Source of the DNA: Alistipes sp.
Lineage (GTDB): Bacteria; Bacteroidota; Bacteroidia; Bacteroidales; Rikenellaceae
DNA: 64,000 bases
Direction: 5' to 3'
NCBI GenBank assembly: GCA_017504485.1
Contig: JAFVRC010000022.1
Span: 1 to 64,000, forward strand
Part shown: positions 51,918 through 60,390 of the stretch, piece by piece
Numbering within the stretch: the stretch's first letter is position 1
How the letters are laid out: every line of letters starts with the position of its first letter
Notes under the pieces: model-generated
The model's database searches: none
What the model was told of the DNA's origin: nothing
Seen by the model: only the letters and a program-made list of their open reading frames with translations
Made by a program: the position numbers and the translations under genes

Positions 51918-52520
51918 ATGGCAAACTACAAGCGTGAAGATAACTACGACCTCGAAACCATCGAGAAATTGAAGTACCACTATAGCGAGGTGCTGCGCCT
52001 GCTCGGCGAGGACCCCGAGCGCGAGGGATTAATCAAAACCCCCGAGCGTGTGGCAAAGGCGTGGTCATACCTCACGAAGGGCTACGACGAGGATCCGATA
52101 GCCATCCTGCAATCGGCAATGTTCAAGGAGGAGTACAAGCAAATGGTCGTCGTGAAGGATATCGAGCTCTTCTCGGTCTGCGAGCACCATATGCTCCCCT
52201 TTGTCGGCAAGGCGCACGTTGCCTACATCCCGAATGGCACCATCACAGGGCTCTCGAAGGTGGCTCGCGTAGTGGAGTGCTTCGCCCGCCGCTTGCAGGT
52301 GCAGGAGAGACTGACTGTACAGATTCGCGACTGCATACAGCAGGCACTGAACCCCGTCGGTGTGGCGGTCGTAATCGAGGCTTCACACATGTGTATGCAG
52401 ATGCGCGGCGTCGAGAAGCAGGGCTCGAAGACCACCACGTCGGCCTTCACGGGTATCTTCCTCTCGGACCCTCGCACTCGAGAGGAGTTTATGTCGATAA
52501 TCTCGTCGAAGCTGCAATAG
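51918..52520 (+). CDS. folE: GTP cyclohydrolase I (FolE)
   Basis: 200 residues. Zinc ligands C88, H91 (CEHHMLPF) and C159 (MCMQMRG), with the 71-residue spacing seen in E. coli FolE. Also [19 protein letters not shown] and [24 protein letters not shown]. It makes dihydroneopterin triphosphate from GTP, the first folate step; FolB in this window acts downstream. Last gene of the HAD-rdgB-folE operon; rpsO follows behind its own promoter. Confidence 0.97.
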   Translation: MANYKREDNYDLETIEKLKYHYSEVLRLLGEDPEREGLIKTPERVAKAWSYLTKGYDEDPIAILQSAMFKEEYKQMVVVKDIELFSVCEHHMLPFVGKAHVAYIPNGTITGLSKVARVVECFARRLQVQERLTVQIRDCIQQALNPVGVAVVIEASHMCMQMRGVEKQGSKTTTSAFTGIFLSDPRTREEFMSIISSKLQ

Positions 52521-52564
52521 TCGAGGAGGCGGGCTCTCGAAAAGAGCTTATTATCTGCAATTTA

Positions 52565-52596
52565 TTTGGTGGAACGGATTTTAATTCCTATATTTG
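52565..52596 (+). promoter_or_regulatory. rpsO-pnp promoter
   Basis: TTTG at 52565-52568, 20-bp spacer, TATATTTG at 52589-52596: full consensus. The 64-nt leader could host S15 autoregulation, but I cannot see a known structure. Confidence 0.8.
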
Positions 52597-52666
52597 CACC
52601 GCTTTGGCGTTATTCACGGTAAGGGGAATGCGCACGAAGTGCTAAACTTTTAAATAACAAAACATT

Positions 52667-52939
52667 ATGGCTTATTTAACAGCAGAGAAAAAGCAAGAGC
52701 TTTTCGGTCAGTACGGCAAGTCTAACGTGGATACCGGTTCCCCAGAGAGCCAGATTGCACTGTTTTCGTACCGTATCAGCCACCTTACAGAGCACCTCAA
52801 GAACAACCGTCACGACTTCGGTACGCAGCGTGCCATGTTGCGTATGATTGGTAAGCGTCGCCAGTTGTTGGAGTACTTGAAGGAGGTTGATATCGAGCGT
52901 TACCGCGCTATCGTTAAAGCACTCAACCTTCGTAAGTAA
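52667..52939 (+). CDS. rpsO: 30S ribosomal protein S15
   Basis: 90 residues, the full S15 length. It has the four-helix S15 sequence: TGSPESQIALFSYRISHLTEHLK, then NNRHDFGTQRAMLRMIGKRRQLLEYL, the 16S rRNA contact region. It binds the central domain of 16S rRNA early in 30S assembly. The rpsO-pnp order is conserved across bacteria; a terminator-like hairpin between them may make pnp partly read-through. Confidence 0.98.
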   Translation: MAYLTAEKKQELFGQYGKSNVDTGSPESQIALFSYRISHLTEHLKNNRHDFGTQRAMLRMIGKRRQLLEYLKEVDIERYRAIVKALNLRK

Positions 52940-52949
52940 GAGGGCACGA

Positions 52950-52984
52950 AATGAAGGCAACCAGAGGACTGCGTTGCCTTCATT
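52950..52984 (+). terminator. hairpin between rpsO and pnp
   Basis: A perfect 12-bp stem (AATGAAGGCAAC / GTTGCCTTCATT) with an 11-base loop and TTGCTTG after it. In other bacteria the rpsO-pnp gap holds an RNase III or terminator structure that limits pnp; similar use is likely here. Confidence 0.75.
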
Positions 52985-53008
52985 TTGCTTGTTGATGAAG
53001 AGGAAAAG

Positions 53009-55267
53009 ATGAAATTTTTTGATGAACAGATGACTATGGAAGAGAAGAAATTGTACAATGCTGTACAGAAGTTTATCCCACTAGAGGGTAACCGCGAGAT
53101 TATGATTGAGACCGGCAAGTTGGCCAAGCAGGCCGACGGTTCGGTAGTTGTTAAGCAGGGTGACACGATGCTCCTCGCAACGGTAGTTGCTGCCAAGGAG
53201 GCCAAGGAGGGTACCGACTTTATGCCTTTGCAGGTCGAGTACAAGGAGAAGTTTGCTGCTGCAGGTCGCATCCCGGGCGGCTTCATGAAGCGCGAGGGCA
53301 AGGCTAGCGACAACGAGGTGCTCGTTGCGCGTCTTATTGACCGTGCGCTCCGCCCACTGTTCCCATCGGACTACCACGCCGACGTCTTCGTGACGGTAAA
53401 TCTTATCTCGGCAGACAAAGATATTCAGGCCGACGCACTGGCAGGTCTTGCCGCTTCGGCTGCCTTGGCCGTATCGGACATTCCGTTTGGCGGCCCTATC
53501 TCGGAGGTGCGCGTAGCACGCATCAACGGTGAGTATTGTATCAATCCTACCTTCTCGCAGATGAAGGATGTGGATCTCGATATTATGGTCGGTGGTACGA
53601 TCGACAATATCCTGATGGTCGAGGGTGAGATGAAGGAGGTTAGCGAGGATGTTATGCTCGGTGCCATCAAGTACGCTCACGAGGCCATCAAACAGCACTG
53701 TGCCGTGCAGATCGAGCTTATGAAGGAGCTCGGCAAGGATGTTAAGCGCACCTACTGCCACGAGACGAATGACGAGGAGCTCCGTCAAACCATCATCACC
53801 GAGCTCTACGACAAGGCTTACGCCATCGCTACGAGCGGCACGATGAAGCACGAGCGCTCGGATGCCTTCGATGCATTGGAGGCCGAGTTCGCATCGCGCT
53901 ACACCGAGGAGGAGCTCGAGGAGAAGGCTCCGCTCATCCACAAGTACTTCCACGATGACGTGCAGAAGATGGCTATGCGCAATATGATTCTCGACGAGGG
54001 TAAGCGTCTTGACGGCCGTCGCACCGACGAGATTCGCCCTATCTGGTGCGAGACTAACTACCTGCCATGCGCTCATGGTTCGGCTATCTTCACGCGTGGC
54101 GAGACGCAGTCGCTCTCGACCGTTACGCTCGGCACGAAGCTCGACGAGAAGATGCTCGACGAGGTGCTCGTTCAGGGCAGCGAGCAGTTCACGCTCCACT
54201 ACAACTTCCCTCCATTCTCGACGGGCGAGGCTCGCCCTGCACGCGGTGTCAGCCGCCGCGAGATTGGTCATGGCCACCTTGCTTGGCGTGCGCTGAAGCC
54301 TATGGTGCCACTGGGCGAGGAGAACCCTTACGCCGTGCGCGTAGTGTCGGACATCTTGGAGTCGAATGGTTCGTCGTCGATGGCTACCGTCTGCGCCGGC
54401 TGTATGGCTCTGATGGATGCAGGTGTTAAGCTCAAGAAGCCTGTGTCGGGTATCGCTATGGGTCTTATCTCGGACTCGAAGACGGGCCGCTGGGCCGTAT
54501 TGTCGGATATCCTCGGCGATGAGGACCACCTCGGCGATATGGACTTCAAGGTTACGGGTACGCGCGACGGTATCACCGCTACGCAGATGGACATAAAGGT
54601 AGATGGCCTCTCGTATGAGGTGTTGGCTGCCGCTCTGGAGCAGGCACGTCTGGGCCGTCTGCACATCCTCGACAAGATTACGGAGTGCATCGCCGAGCCT
54701 CGCGAGGATTACAAGCCATTCGTTCCGCGCATCGAGCAGATTTCGATTGACAAGGACTTCATCGGTGCCGTTATCGGCCCGGGTGGTAAGGTCATTCAGG
54801 ATATTCAGAAGACTACCAATACGACCATCACCATCACCGAGACCGACACTTGCGGCTTGGTTGATGTCTTCGGCCAGAACAAGGAGGATATCGACGCAGC
54901 AATGGCGCGTATCAAGGGTATCGTTGCCGTGCCGGAGGTTGGCGAAGAGTACCACGGAACCATCAAGTCGATTGTCGATTTCGGTGCTTTCGTAGAGATT
55001 CTGCCGGGCAAGGAGGCTCTGCTCCACATCTCGGAGATCGACTACAAGCGTTTCGAGACCATGGAGGAGACAGGCCTCAAGGAGGGCGATGAGATTGATG
55101 TTAAGCTGATTGGCATTGATCAGAAGACCAACAAGCTTCGTCTTTCGCACAAGGCACTTCTTCCAAAGCCGGAGGGCTGGGTAGAGCCGGAGCGTAAACC
55201 TCGCGCGCCGCGTGGCGACAAGGAGCGTGGCGACCGCCGTCCGCGTCGCGACCACCACAAGGAGTAA
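53009..55267 (+). CDS. pnp: polyribonucleotide nucleotidyltransferase (PNPase)
   Basis: 752 residues from [15 protein letters not shown]. Two RNase PH domains: the first starts at [19 protein letters not shown]; the second has the catalytic [20 protein letters not shown] (catalytic and metal Asp). They are followed by a KH domain ([15 protein letters not shown]) and an S1 domain ([20 protein letters not shown]), then a basic tail ([19 protein letters not shown]). It degrades RNA 3' to 5' with phosphate. The open frame starts 24 bases earlier at a TTG inside the hairpin; the ATG at 53009 is chosen, and 53030 or 53036 are possible. Downstream of rpsO as in most bacteria. Confidence 0.96.
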   Translation: MKFFDEQMTMEEKKLYNAVQKFIPLEGNREIMIETGKLAKQADGSVVVKQGDTMLLATVVAAKEAKEGTDFMPLQVEYKEKFAAAGRIPGGFMKREGKASDNEVLVARLIDRALRPLFPSDYHADVFVTVNLISADKDIQADALAGLAASAALAVSDIPFGGPISEVRVARINGEYCINPTFSQMKDVDLDIMVGGTIDNILMVEGEMKEVSEDVMLGAIKYAHEAIKQHCAVQIELMKELGKDVKRTYCHETNDEELRQTIITELYDKAYAIATSGTMKHERSDAFDALEAEFASRYTEEELEEKAPLIHKYFHDDVQKMAMRNMILDEGKRLDGRRTDEIRPIWCETNYLPCAHGSAIFTRGETQSLSTVTLGTKLDEKMLDEVLVQGSEQFTLHYNFPPFSTGEARPARGVSRREIGHGHLAWRALKPMVPLGEENPYAVRVVSDILESNGSSSMATVCAGCMALMDAGVKLKKPVSGIAMGLISDSKTGRWAVLSDILGDEDHLGDMDFKVTGTRDGITATQMDIKVDGLSYEVLAAALEQARLGRLHILDKITECIAEPREDYKPFVPRIEQISIDKDFIGAVIGPGGKVIQDIQKTTNTTITITETDTCGLVDVFGQNKEDIDAAMARIKGIVAVPEVGEEYHGTIKSIVDFGAFVEILPGKEALLHISEIDYKRFETMEETGLKEGDEIDVKLIGIDQKTNKLRLSHKALLPKPEGWVEPERKPRAPRGDKERGDRRPRRDHHKE

Positions 55268-55295
55268 TCGGGAGTAAAATCCTACTCTGAATAGA

Positions 55296-55328
55296 AGGGA
55301 GTGTCTAACAAGTTTCTAGGCACTCCCT
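55296..55328 (+). terminator. pnp terminator, repeat family copy B
   Basis: A 12-bp stem (AGGGAGTGTCTA / TAGGCACTCCCT, one G-T pair) with loop ACAAGTTTC. It shares stem, loop and tail with copies at 26217 and 57346. Confidence 0.8.
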
Positions 55329-55348
55329 TGTTGTTGGAAGTTGTATAT

Positions 55349-55394
55349 GAAGTGACCCCAAAAGTTTGGACAAAAAAACTTTTGGGGTCACTTC
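55349..55394. repeat. 19-bp inverted repeat resembling paired IS ends
   Basis: GAAGTGACCCCAAAAGTTT and its exact reverse complement flank an 8-base loop. The arm continues TGGACA and looks like the terminal inverted repeat of IS3-family (IS150-group) elements in Bacteroidetes. No transposase is present; it may be a remnant, a tiny MITE or a hairpin in the pnp 3' region. Confidence 0.6.
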
Positions 55395-55456
55395 AAAATG
55401 TTCGGCTTTTTGTTATTTCACGCGGGCATTTTGTCAATTCACGGGTAAATTTTCGT

Positions 55457-55553
55457 AAAAAGTAGATATATCTTTTTGTTTTGTCAAAAAATATATATCT
55501 TTGTACCATAATAGGCATATACCCTATTTGGCAAAAGAGAAAAAGTAGATATA
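55457..55553 (+). promoter_or_regulatory. promoter region of the OmpA/TPR lipoprotein, flanked by direct repeats
   Basis: TATCTTTG at 55496-55503 is the -7 box; TTTG at 55475-55478 is 17 bp away. The 14-mer AAAAAGTAGATATA occurs at 55457-55470 and 55540-55553. The leader would be about 83 nt. The rest of the 55268-55592 gap holds repeat B and the palindrome, with no gene. Confidence 0.6.
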
Positions 55554-55592
55554 CGAACAATTTTTTAACTTTTTAATCATTTCAAAAACGCT

Positions 55593-57317
55593 ATGAAAAA
55601 TCTTTTTAAGATGACTCTGCTGCTCGCTGCATCGGCTATGGTGCTGACGGGTTGCGACTGCTTCAAGAAGATGGCAAAGAATGCAGACGACGTGAAGGTT
55701 AGCTGCACTCCTGAGGTTCTCACCCTCAACCACGGCACCGTAGTTGCCGACGTGAAGGCCGAGATTCCTGCCAAGTACTTCAACAAGACCGCTTCGTTGA
55801 AGGTTACCCCTGCTATTGTTTACGCTTCGGGCATCACCAAGGGCGAGGCTCTTCTGCTCCAGGGCGAGAAGGTGGCCGATAACGGCGTACTCGTAAAGAC
55901 GGGCGAGGCTCTCTCGCTTAACCGTCAGGTGAAGTTCGCCTACACGCCGGAGATGAACGTCAGCCAGCTTGTGCTCCTCGTTGAGGTTAAGTGCAAGAGC
56001 GGCAAGTGCAAGGAGTACACGCTCGTGAATGCAAACGACGGCTCGCTCGCTTCGAAGGAGCAGGTTGCCGCTTTGGCACAGGGTGGCAAGGCCGCCTCGG
56101 AGGCTGCTGCGGCCGTAGGTTTGGCTATCGCCAAGGGTGTGAACACGTTGCAGGCTGATCTCAACTATGCAGAGGCTATGCAGGTTGCTGCCAACAACTA
56201 CAAGAACGTAACGACTCACGTTGTGAAGGCCGACATCGTTTACCGCATCAACTCGTCGCTCGTAGGTCGCAAGGCTGTTGAGACCGAGGAGGTTAAGGCC
56301 CTCAAGGCTGCTGTCGAGGCTAACAAGGCCAACGACCGCGCCGTACAGAGCGTATATGTAAACGGTTACGCTTCGCCGGATGGCCCTGAGAAGTTCAACG
56401 ACAAGCTCTCGCAGAAGCGTTCGAAGACCGGTTTGAAGGCCGTTGAGAAGCTCCTCAAGGAGTCGGGCCTCAATATCGATGCTGCCGCTTACGGTGAGGA
56501 CTGGGAGGGATTCCAGGAGGCTGTTGCCGCTTCGAACATCGCCGACAAGGATCTTATCCTTCAGGTGTTGAAGATGTATTCGTCGAGCGCCGAGCGTGAG
56601 AAGGAGATCAAGAATATGTCGAATGTATTCAAGTCGCTCAAGACCGACGTGCTGCCACAGCTCCGCCGTGCGCAGATCGTGAACTCGGCTGACGTGACTG
56701 GCAAGACCGACGAGGAGATGTTGGCTCTCGTGAATGCGGGCAAGGTTGCAGAGCTCTGCATCGAGGAGCAGCTCCACATCGCAGAGGTTTGCCCTGCTGT
56801 TGCCGAGGTAGTTCTCACGGAGGCTGCCAAGACGGGCGACGCTCGCGCACTCAACAACCTCGCTATCGTATATGCCAAGGCCGGCAACTACGACAAGGCT
56901 CTCGAGTGCCTCAACAAGGCTGACAAGAAGGGTATCACCTCGGAGTTGAACAACAACTACGCTCTGGTATATGCCGCAAAGGGTGATGTTGAGAAGGCTA
57001 ACAGCTATGCTGCAAACGCTACGGCTGATGCCAAGGCTCTCGTGGCTGCTGCTAACGGCAACTACGCTTCGGCTGCACAGACCCTCAAGTCGGGCTACAA
57101 TGCTGCCATCGCACAGGTTCAGAACGGCAACCTCGCCGCTGCAAAGCAGAGCATCGCCAGCGATATGTCGGCCAAGGCTGACTACCTCCGCGCGGTAATC
57201 GCTTGCAAGGAGGGCGATTTGAAGGAGGCCAAGAGCCAACTCAACAGCGCAGTATCGAAGGATGCTTCGCTCGCACAGAAGGCTGCTACCGACGTAAACC
57301 TCGCCGCTTTGAAGTAG
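55593..57317 (+). CDS. OmpA-like/TPR outer-membrane lipoprotein
   Basis: 574 residues. Lipoprotein signal MKNLFKMTLLLAASAMVLTGC (lipobox LTGC, Cys21). The first 200 mature residues are beta-rich (VKVSCTPEVLTLNHGTVVAD) with Cys pairs. An OmpA-like segment follows around 250-300: VYVNGYASPDGPEKFNDKLS and QKRSKTGLKAVEKLL, the peptidoglycan-binding type. TPR-like repeats lie at about 420-510 (ALNNLAIVYAKAGNYDKALE). The strongly biased, Ala/Lys-rich codon use suggests high expression. I do not recognise a named family; similar abundant lipoproteins occur across Bacteroidales. It has its own promoter and terminator (copy C). Confidence 0.8.
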   Translation: MKNLFKMTLLLAASAMVLTGCDCFKKMAKNADDVKVSCTPEVLTLNHGTVVADVKAEIPAKYFNKTASLKVTPAIVYASGITKGEALLLQGEKVADNGVLVKTGEALSLNRQVKFAYTPEMNVSQLVLLVEVKCKSGKCKEYTLVNANDGSLASKEQVAALAQGGKAASEAAAAVGLAIAKGVNTLQADLNYAEAMQVAANNYKNVTTHVVKADIVYRINSSLVGRKAVETEEVKALKAAVEANKANDRAVQSVYVNGYASPDGPEKFNDKLSQKRSKTGLKAVEKLLKESGLNIDAAAYGEDWEGFQEAVAASNIADKDLILQVLKMYSSSAEREKEIKNMSNVFKSLKTDVLPQLRRAQIVNSADVTGKTDEEMLALVNAGKVAELCIEEQLHIAEVCPAVAEVVLTEAAKTGDARALNNLAIVYAKAGNYDKALECLNKADKKGITSELNNNYALVYAAKGDVEKANSYAANATADAKALVAAANGNYASAAQTLKSGYNAAIAQVQNGNLAAAKQSIASDMSAKADYLRAVIACKEGDLKEAKSQLNSAVSKDASLAQKAATDVNLAALK

Positions 57318-57345
57318 TAAGTTTGCTCGCCGAGCAATAATAAAA

Positions 57346-57381
57346 TGGGAGTGTCTAACAAGTTTTAGACACTCCCATTTT
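57346..57381 (+). terminator. terminator, repeat family copy C
   Basis: TGGGAGTGTCTA / TAGACACTCCCA with loop ACAAGTTT, then TTTTGTTG. It differs from copy A only in the loop, and the tail ATAACAAGGC (to 57405) is shared too. Confidence 0.85.
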
Positions 57382-57426
57382 GTTGTTAGTAGTGGTATAA
57401 CAAGGCGTGTGTGTAGCTCGAAAAGA

Positions 57427-58170
57427 TTAATATATCGAGTGATTTACGATTCGTAGGCCGATGCCTCCATCCACATAATCGACCACGCCGCAGAGGGTAA
57501 ATTTGCCCGTGGGCACTGCCTCGTCGGCATAGTCGCAGGTGCCGAGTGTGCGCAGAGGGAGCGTGTTGCCGCCGTCATCGACAAGAGTACGCGTGGTGGT
57601 TGCAAGGTTGCCCTCCTCGTCGCGGTCGCACCATCGCATATCGGGCAGCGTGTTGTCGAGGCTGACGTTGCGCACAACAACAGGAAGAGCCATATCGGCT
57701 GTCGAGATATTGTCGAGTCGCCGCTCGGCGTAGCTAAACTCGCAGCCGAGGCTCTCGACACGAATATAGCGCGAGAACATCTGCGCGGCGATATTATCGA
57801 CCGGATAGTCGCCCGTAGGCACAGCGCCGAGCACCACCTTGTCGCCAAGGCGACCGAGCGCGAGGCCATTGCAATAGATGGTTACACGGGAGTTTATGGG
57901 TAGGATGGCCGCTATATCGCGCTCTTCGAAGGCTACCTCTATGCCGTGTGAGCCGTCGAAGAGCACGAAGCTCTTGTGATACTCGCCGAGCCAATCGTTT
58001 GCGACGACCGTACCTACAATCGAAATATCCTCGACTATATGGCACACGCGGCCGCTGCACATCGCCTTGAGGTCGGCAATGGTGCGCACGGCACTCTCGG
58101 TGCGCGAGTCAGAGCTACTGCATGCCGCAAGCAGTAGTAGCAGAGGGGCTATCCAAAGGCGAAACATCAC
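57427..58170 (-). CDS. DUF5689-like lipoprotein B
   Basis: 247 residues. Signal MMFRLWIAPLLLLLAAC (lipobox LAAC). The mature part matches the DUF5689 pattern: TIADLKAMCSG, a beta-barrel (OB-like) domain with VGTVVANDWLGEYHKSFVLFDGSHGIEVAF, and a second domain ending TLCGVVDYVDGGIGLRIVNHS. Its start overlaps the preceding DUF5689 gene by 56 bases, so the two are translationally linked and probably arose by duplication. Function unknown; DUF5689 proteins are surface or periplasmic in Bacteroidetes. Last gene of the mscS operon. Confidence 0.78.
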   Translation of the reverse strand: MMFRLWIAPLLLLLAACSSSDSRTESAVRTIADLKAMCSGRVCHIVEDISIVGTVVANDWLGEYHKSFVLFDGSHGIEVAFEERDIAAILPINSRVTIYCNGLALGRLGDKVVLGAVPTGDYPVDNIAAQMFSRYIRVESLGCEFSYAERRLDNISTADMALPVVVRNVSLDNTLPDMRWCDRDEEGNLATTTRTLVDDGGNTLPLRTLGTCDYADEAVPTGKFTLCGVVDYVDGGIGLRIVNHSIY

Positions 58171-58927
58171 TCCAGAGAGATGGTTTTATGACAAAATGGC
58201 GGCCATCACCTGCACCGACACTCTCGTAGTGCAGTATGCCTCGCAGCGTAACCTCGCCGCACGGCACGGCATAGTTGGCGAAGTCGGCATAGTAGCTCGT
58301 CGAGCAGTAGAGCTGATGGCCGTCGTTCGTAACAAATCGGCGATAGCCGCACATCGTGACCTCCTCCTCTTCGAGCGGCTCATAGCGCAGCCCCGACACA
58401 GCGACCAGTGTGCCACACATCGCGACACTCAACTCGCGGCACTCGACCTCGGTGGCGACAAGTGGCAGCGCACTGCTCTCGCGCCTGACAAACGAGGCCA
58501 GCAGCGACGGCACATCGAATGATGCGGGGCGCAAAGCCGAGGGGTCGGTCGGCAGACCTATCTGCACGATATTGTCGCGTAGCACCACGGCACACCCTTC
58601 GAGCGACATCGAGATGCGCACCCCGAGCGGATAGAGCGAGTGGTTATCGTAGAGGCCCGAGAGAATCTCCGCACCGGCAGTTGCATCCTCAATGAAGAAC
58701 GAGCGGTAGAAGTTACCCTCCTTGTCCGACGAGATGACGCGCCCCTCGACGACCATACGGCTCTCGATTGTCGCCACGCGCTCCGAGCAGCGCGAGCGTA
58801 GCTCGGCAATGGTGGCGGTCGGAGCCTCGAGCTGCTCGCCACCCTCGTATGGACTATGATTATCGTAACAAGCCGTCACAAGCAACAAGGCTGCGACGGC
58901 TTGCAAGGCTATACGGCCCATATTCAA
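58115..58927 (-). CDS. DUF5689-like lipoprotein A
   Basis: 270 residues. Signal MNMGRIALQAVAALLLVTAC (lipobox VTAC). Same layout as its neighbour: TIAELRSRCSERVATI, VEGRVISSDKEGNFYRSFFIEDATAGAEI, then a C-terminal domain with LRGILHYESVGAGDGRHFVI. It follows the DUF5606 gene with no gap: its start codon ends one base before the DUF5606 stop. The 56-base overlap with lipoprotein B is in another frame, so both sequences are constrained there. No substrate can be inferred. Confidence 0.78.
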   Translation of the reverse strand: MNMGRIALQAVAALLLVTACYDNHSPYEGGEQLEAPTATIAELRSRCSERVATIESRMVVEGRVISSDKEGNFYRSFFIEDATAGAEILSGLYDNHSLYPLGVRISMSLEGCAVVLRDNIVQIGLPTDPSALRPASFDVPSLLASFVRRESSALPLVATEVECRELSVAMCGTLVAVSGLRYEPLEEEEVTMCGYRRFVTNDGHQLYCSTSYYADFANYAVPCGEVTLRGILHYESVGAGDGRHFVIKPSLWSDVSPLDSPSATTACGMQ

Positions 58928-59326
58928 CTACTCCTCGGGCAGTACAAACTCCGTGAATCCGGCCTCGACCAAGAGGTTGAACCACGCCACAGCCTTCTTG
59001 ATATCCGAGAGATGCACACGCTCCTTGTCGTAGTCGGGCAGCACGGTGCCGAAGAACTCCTTGAGACGCTCGGCGCTCTCCTTGTGCGAGAGGGCCTTTG
59101 CGCCGCCCGTGTGGGCATACATCTTGGTGAATACGTCGGCCAAAGCTATATCCTCGCCCTCGGTGAACATCGAAATTTCGGTCAGCGCGCTGACGTGCGA
59201 CGTTACGGGGGCATTCATACGCTTGCCATCGAGGAGCGACTCGACGATTACACCATTGCGCGATTGCGCCACATACTTATACAACCCCGGCTGGCCGGCG
59301 ATTGCCAAAATATCCTTCAATTCCAT
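58928..59326 (-). CDS. DUF5606 protein
   Basis: 132 residues, small and cytoplasmic, beginning MELKDILAIAGQPGLYKYVAQ. This matches the Bacteroidetes-specific DUF5606 family (GKPGLYK-like start, EGEDIALADVFTKMY, and a C-terminal helical half). The N-terminal region looks like a small beta barrel of about 60 residues. Function unknown. It lies 31 bases after the MscS gene and directly before the two DUF5689 genes. Confidence 0.82.
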   Translation of the reverse strand: MELKDILAIAGQPGLYKYVAQSRNGVIVESLLDGKRMNAPVTSHVSALTEISMFTEGEDIALADVFTKMYAHTGGAKALSHKESAERLKEFFGTVLPDYDKERVHLSDIKKAVAWFNLLVEAGFTEFVLPEE

Positions 59327-59357
59327 ACGCTTTATTGATTTTTGCTATTGTTGCTAC

Positions 59358-60278
59358 TTATTTGTTGGTTATATGCACATCGAGCTGCGGGAACGGGAAG
59401 TTGGCGCCGCACTTCGGCAGTTCGTTATACATCCGCTCGTTATACTCGAAATAGAGGTCCCAATAGTCCGCCGTATTGCACCACACGCGCACCGAGAGCA
59501 CCACGGCACTGTCGGCCAACTGCGAGAGATAGACCACCGGTGCGGCCGGCTCGATCAGCACACGGCTATCGCCCTCGAACATCGCCAGAATCGCCGTGCG
59601 GAGCTTCTCGACATCGTCGCCATACGACACCGAAAGCGACCATTCGACACGGCGGCGGTCGGCCTGCGAGAAGTTGTCGATAATCGAGGTCGAGATAGAG
59701 TTGTTCGGGATATATATCTTGCGGTTGTCGGTGGTTTTGAGGCGCGTAGAGAAGAGGCCTATCTCATCGACCGTGCCCGACTGCCCCTGCGCCGTGATGT
59801 AGTCGCCGACCTTGTATGGCCGCAGGATGAGCAGCACCACGCCGCCCGCAAAGTTCTGCAACGTGCCACTCAGTGCCATACCTATCGCCAAGCCGGCCGA
59901 AGCGAAGAGCGCCAGCACCGACGAAGTATTCACGCCGAGCGTCTGCACGATAATCAGCAGCAGCACAATCATCATCACCGCCTTGACCGCCGAGCGGAGG
60001 AAGGTGCGCAGCGAGAGCTCGACCTCGTGATGCACGAAGGCGCGGTCCAGAATCCGCACTATCCAGCGTATAATCTGGCGGCCGACGATGTAGATAAACA
60101 TCGCCAAGACAATCTTGATGACAATCCACACACAATCGCGCACCAAGGCGTTGAGCACCTCGTTGTAGTCGGCCGAGACAATTCGGTTATACACCTCGGC
60201 CATCTGCGCCTTCTGCACGCTGTCGGGCAGCATCAGATCCGAGGAGTCAAGTTGTGGTGTTTGAAGCAGAAACGGCAT
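59358..60278 (-). CDS. MscS-family mechanosensitive channel
   Basis: 306 residues with about three N-terminal membrane helices. The pore helix TM3 is in SSVLALFASAGLAIGMALSGTLQNFAGGVVLLILRPYKVGDYI, the Gly/Ala-rich MscS signature, followed by the beta domain (GTVDEIGLFSTRLKTTDNRKIYIPNN) and the mixed alpha/beta C-terminal domain. It opens under hypo-osmotic shock to release small solutes from the cytoplasm. First gene of the operon with DUF5606 and the DUF5689 pair; a consensus promoter lies 22-30 bases upstream. Confidence 0.94.
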   Translation of the reverse strand: MPFLLQTPQLDSSDLMLPDSVQKAQMAEVYNRIVSADYNEVLNALVRDCVWIVIKIVLAMFIYIVGRQIIRWIVRILDRAFVHHEVELSLRTFLRSAVKAVMMIVLLLIIVQTLGVNTSSVLALFASAGLAIGMALSGTLQNFAGGVVLLILRPYKVGDYITAQGQSGTVDEIGLFSTRLKTTDNRKIYIPNNSISTSIIDNFSQADRRRVEWSLSVSYGDDVEKLRTAILAMFEGDSRVLIEPAAPVVYLSQLADSAVVLSVRVWCNTADYWDLYFEYNERMYNELPKCGANFPFPQLDVHITNK

Positions 60279-60306
60279 CTATTCTATCGTTTTATTCAGA
60301 ATTGTG

Positions 60307-60337
60307 CAAATATATACATTTTTGGCCATAGCGCAAA
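60307..60337 (-). promoter_or_regulatory. mscS promoter
   Basis: On the minus strand, TTTG at 60337-60334, a 19-bp spacer and TATATTTG at 60314-60307. The leader is about 22 nt. Confidence 0.75.
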
Positions 60338-60390
60338 ATTTTAGTCCGTGCGCTACGCGCAAAAGCCCAAAAAGCCAAAAGCCTAATTTA

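Noticed and set aside
52603-52666. An S15-binding riboregulator in the rpsO leader
   Set aside because: Such autoregulation is known elsewhere, but I could not see a clear pseudoknot or three-way junction by eye.
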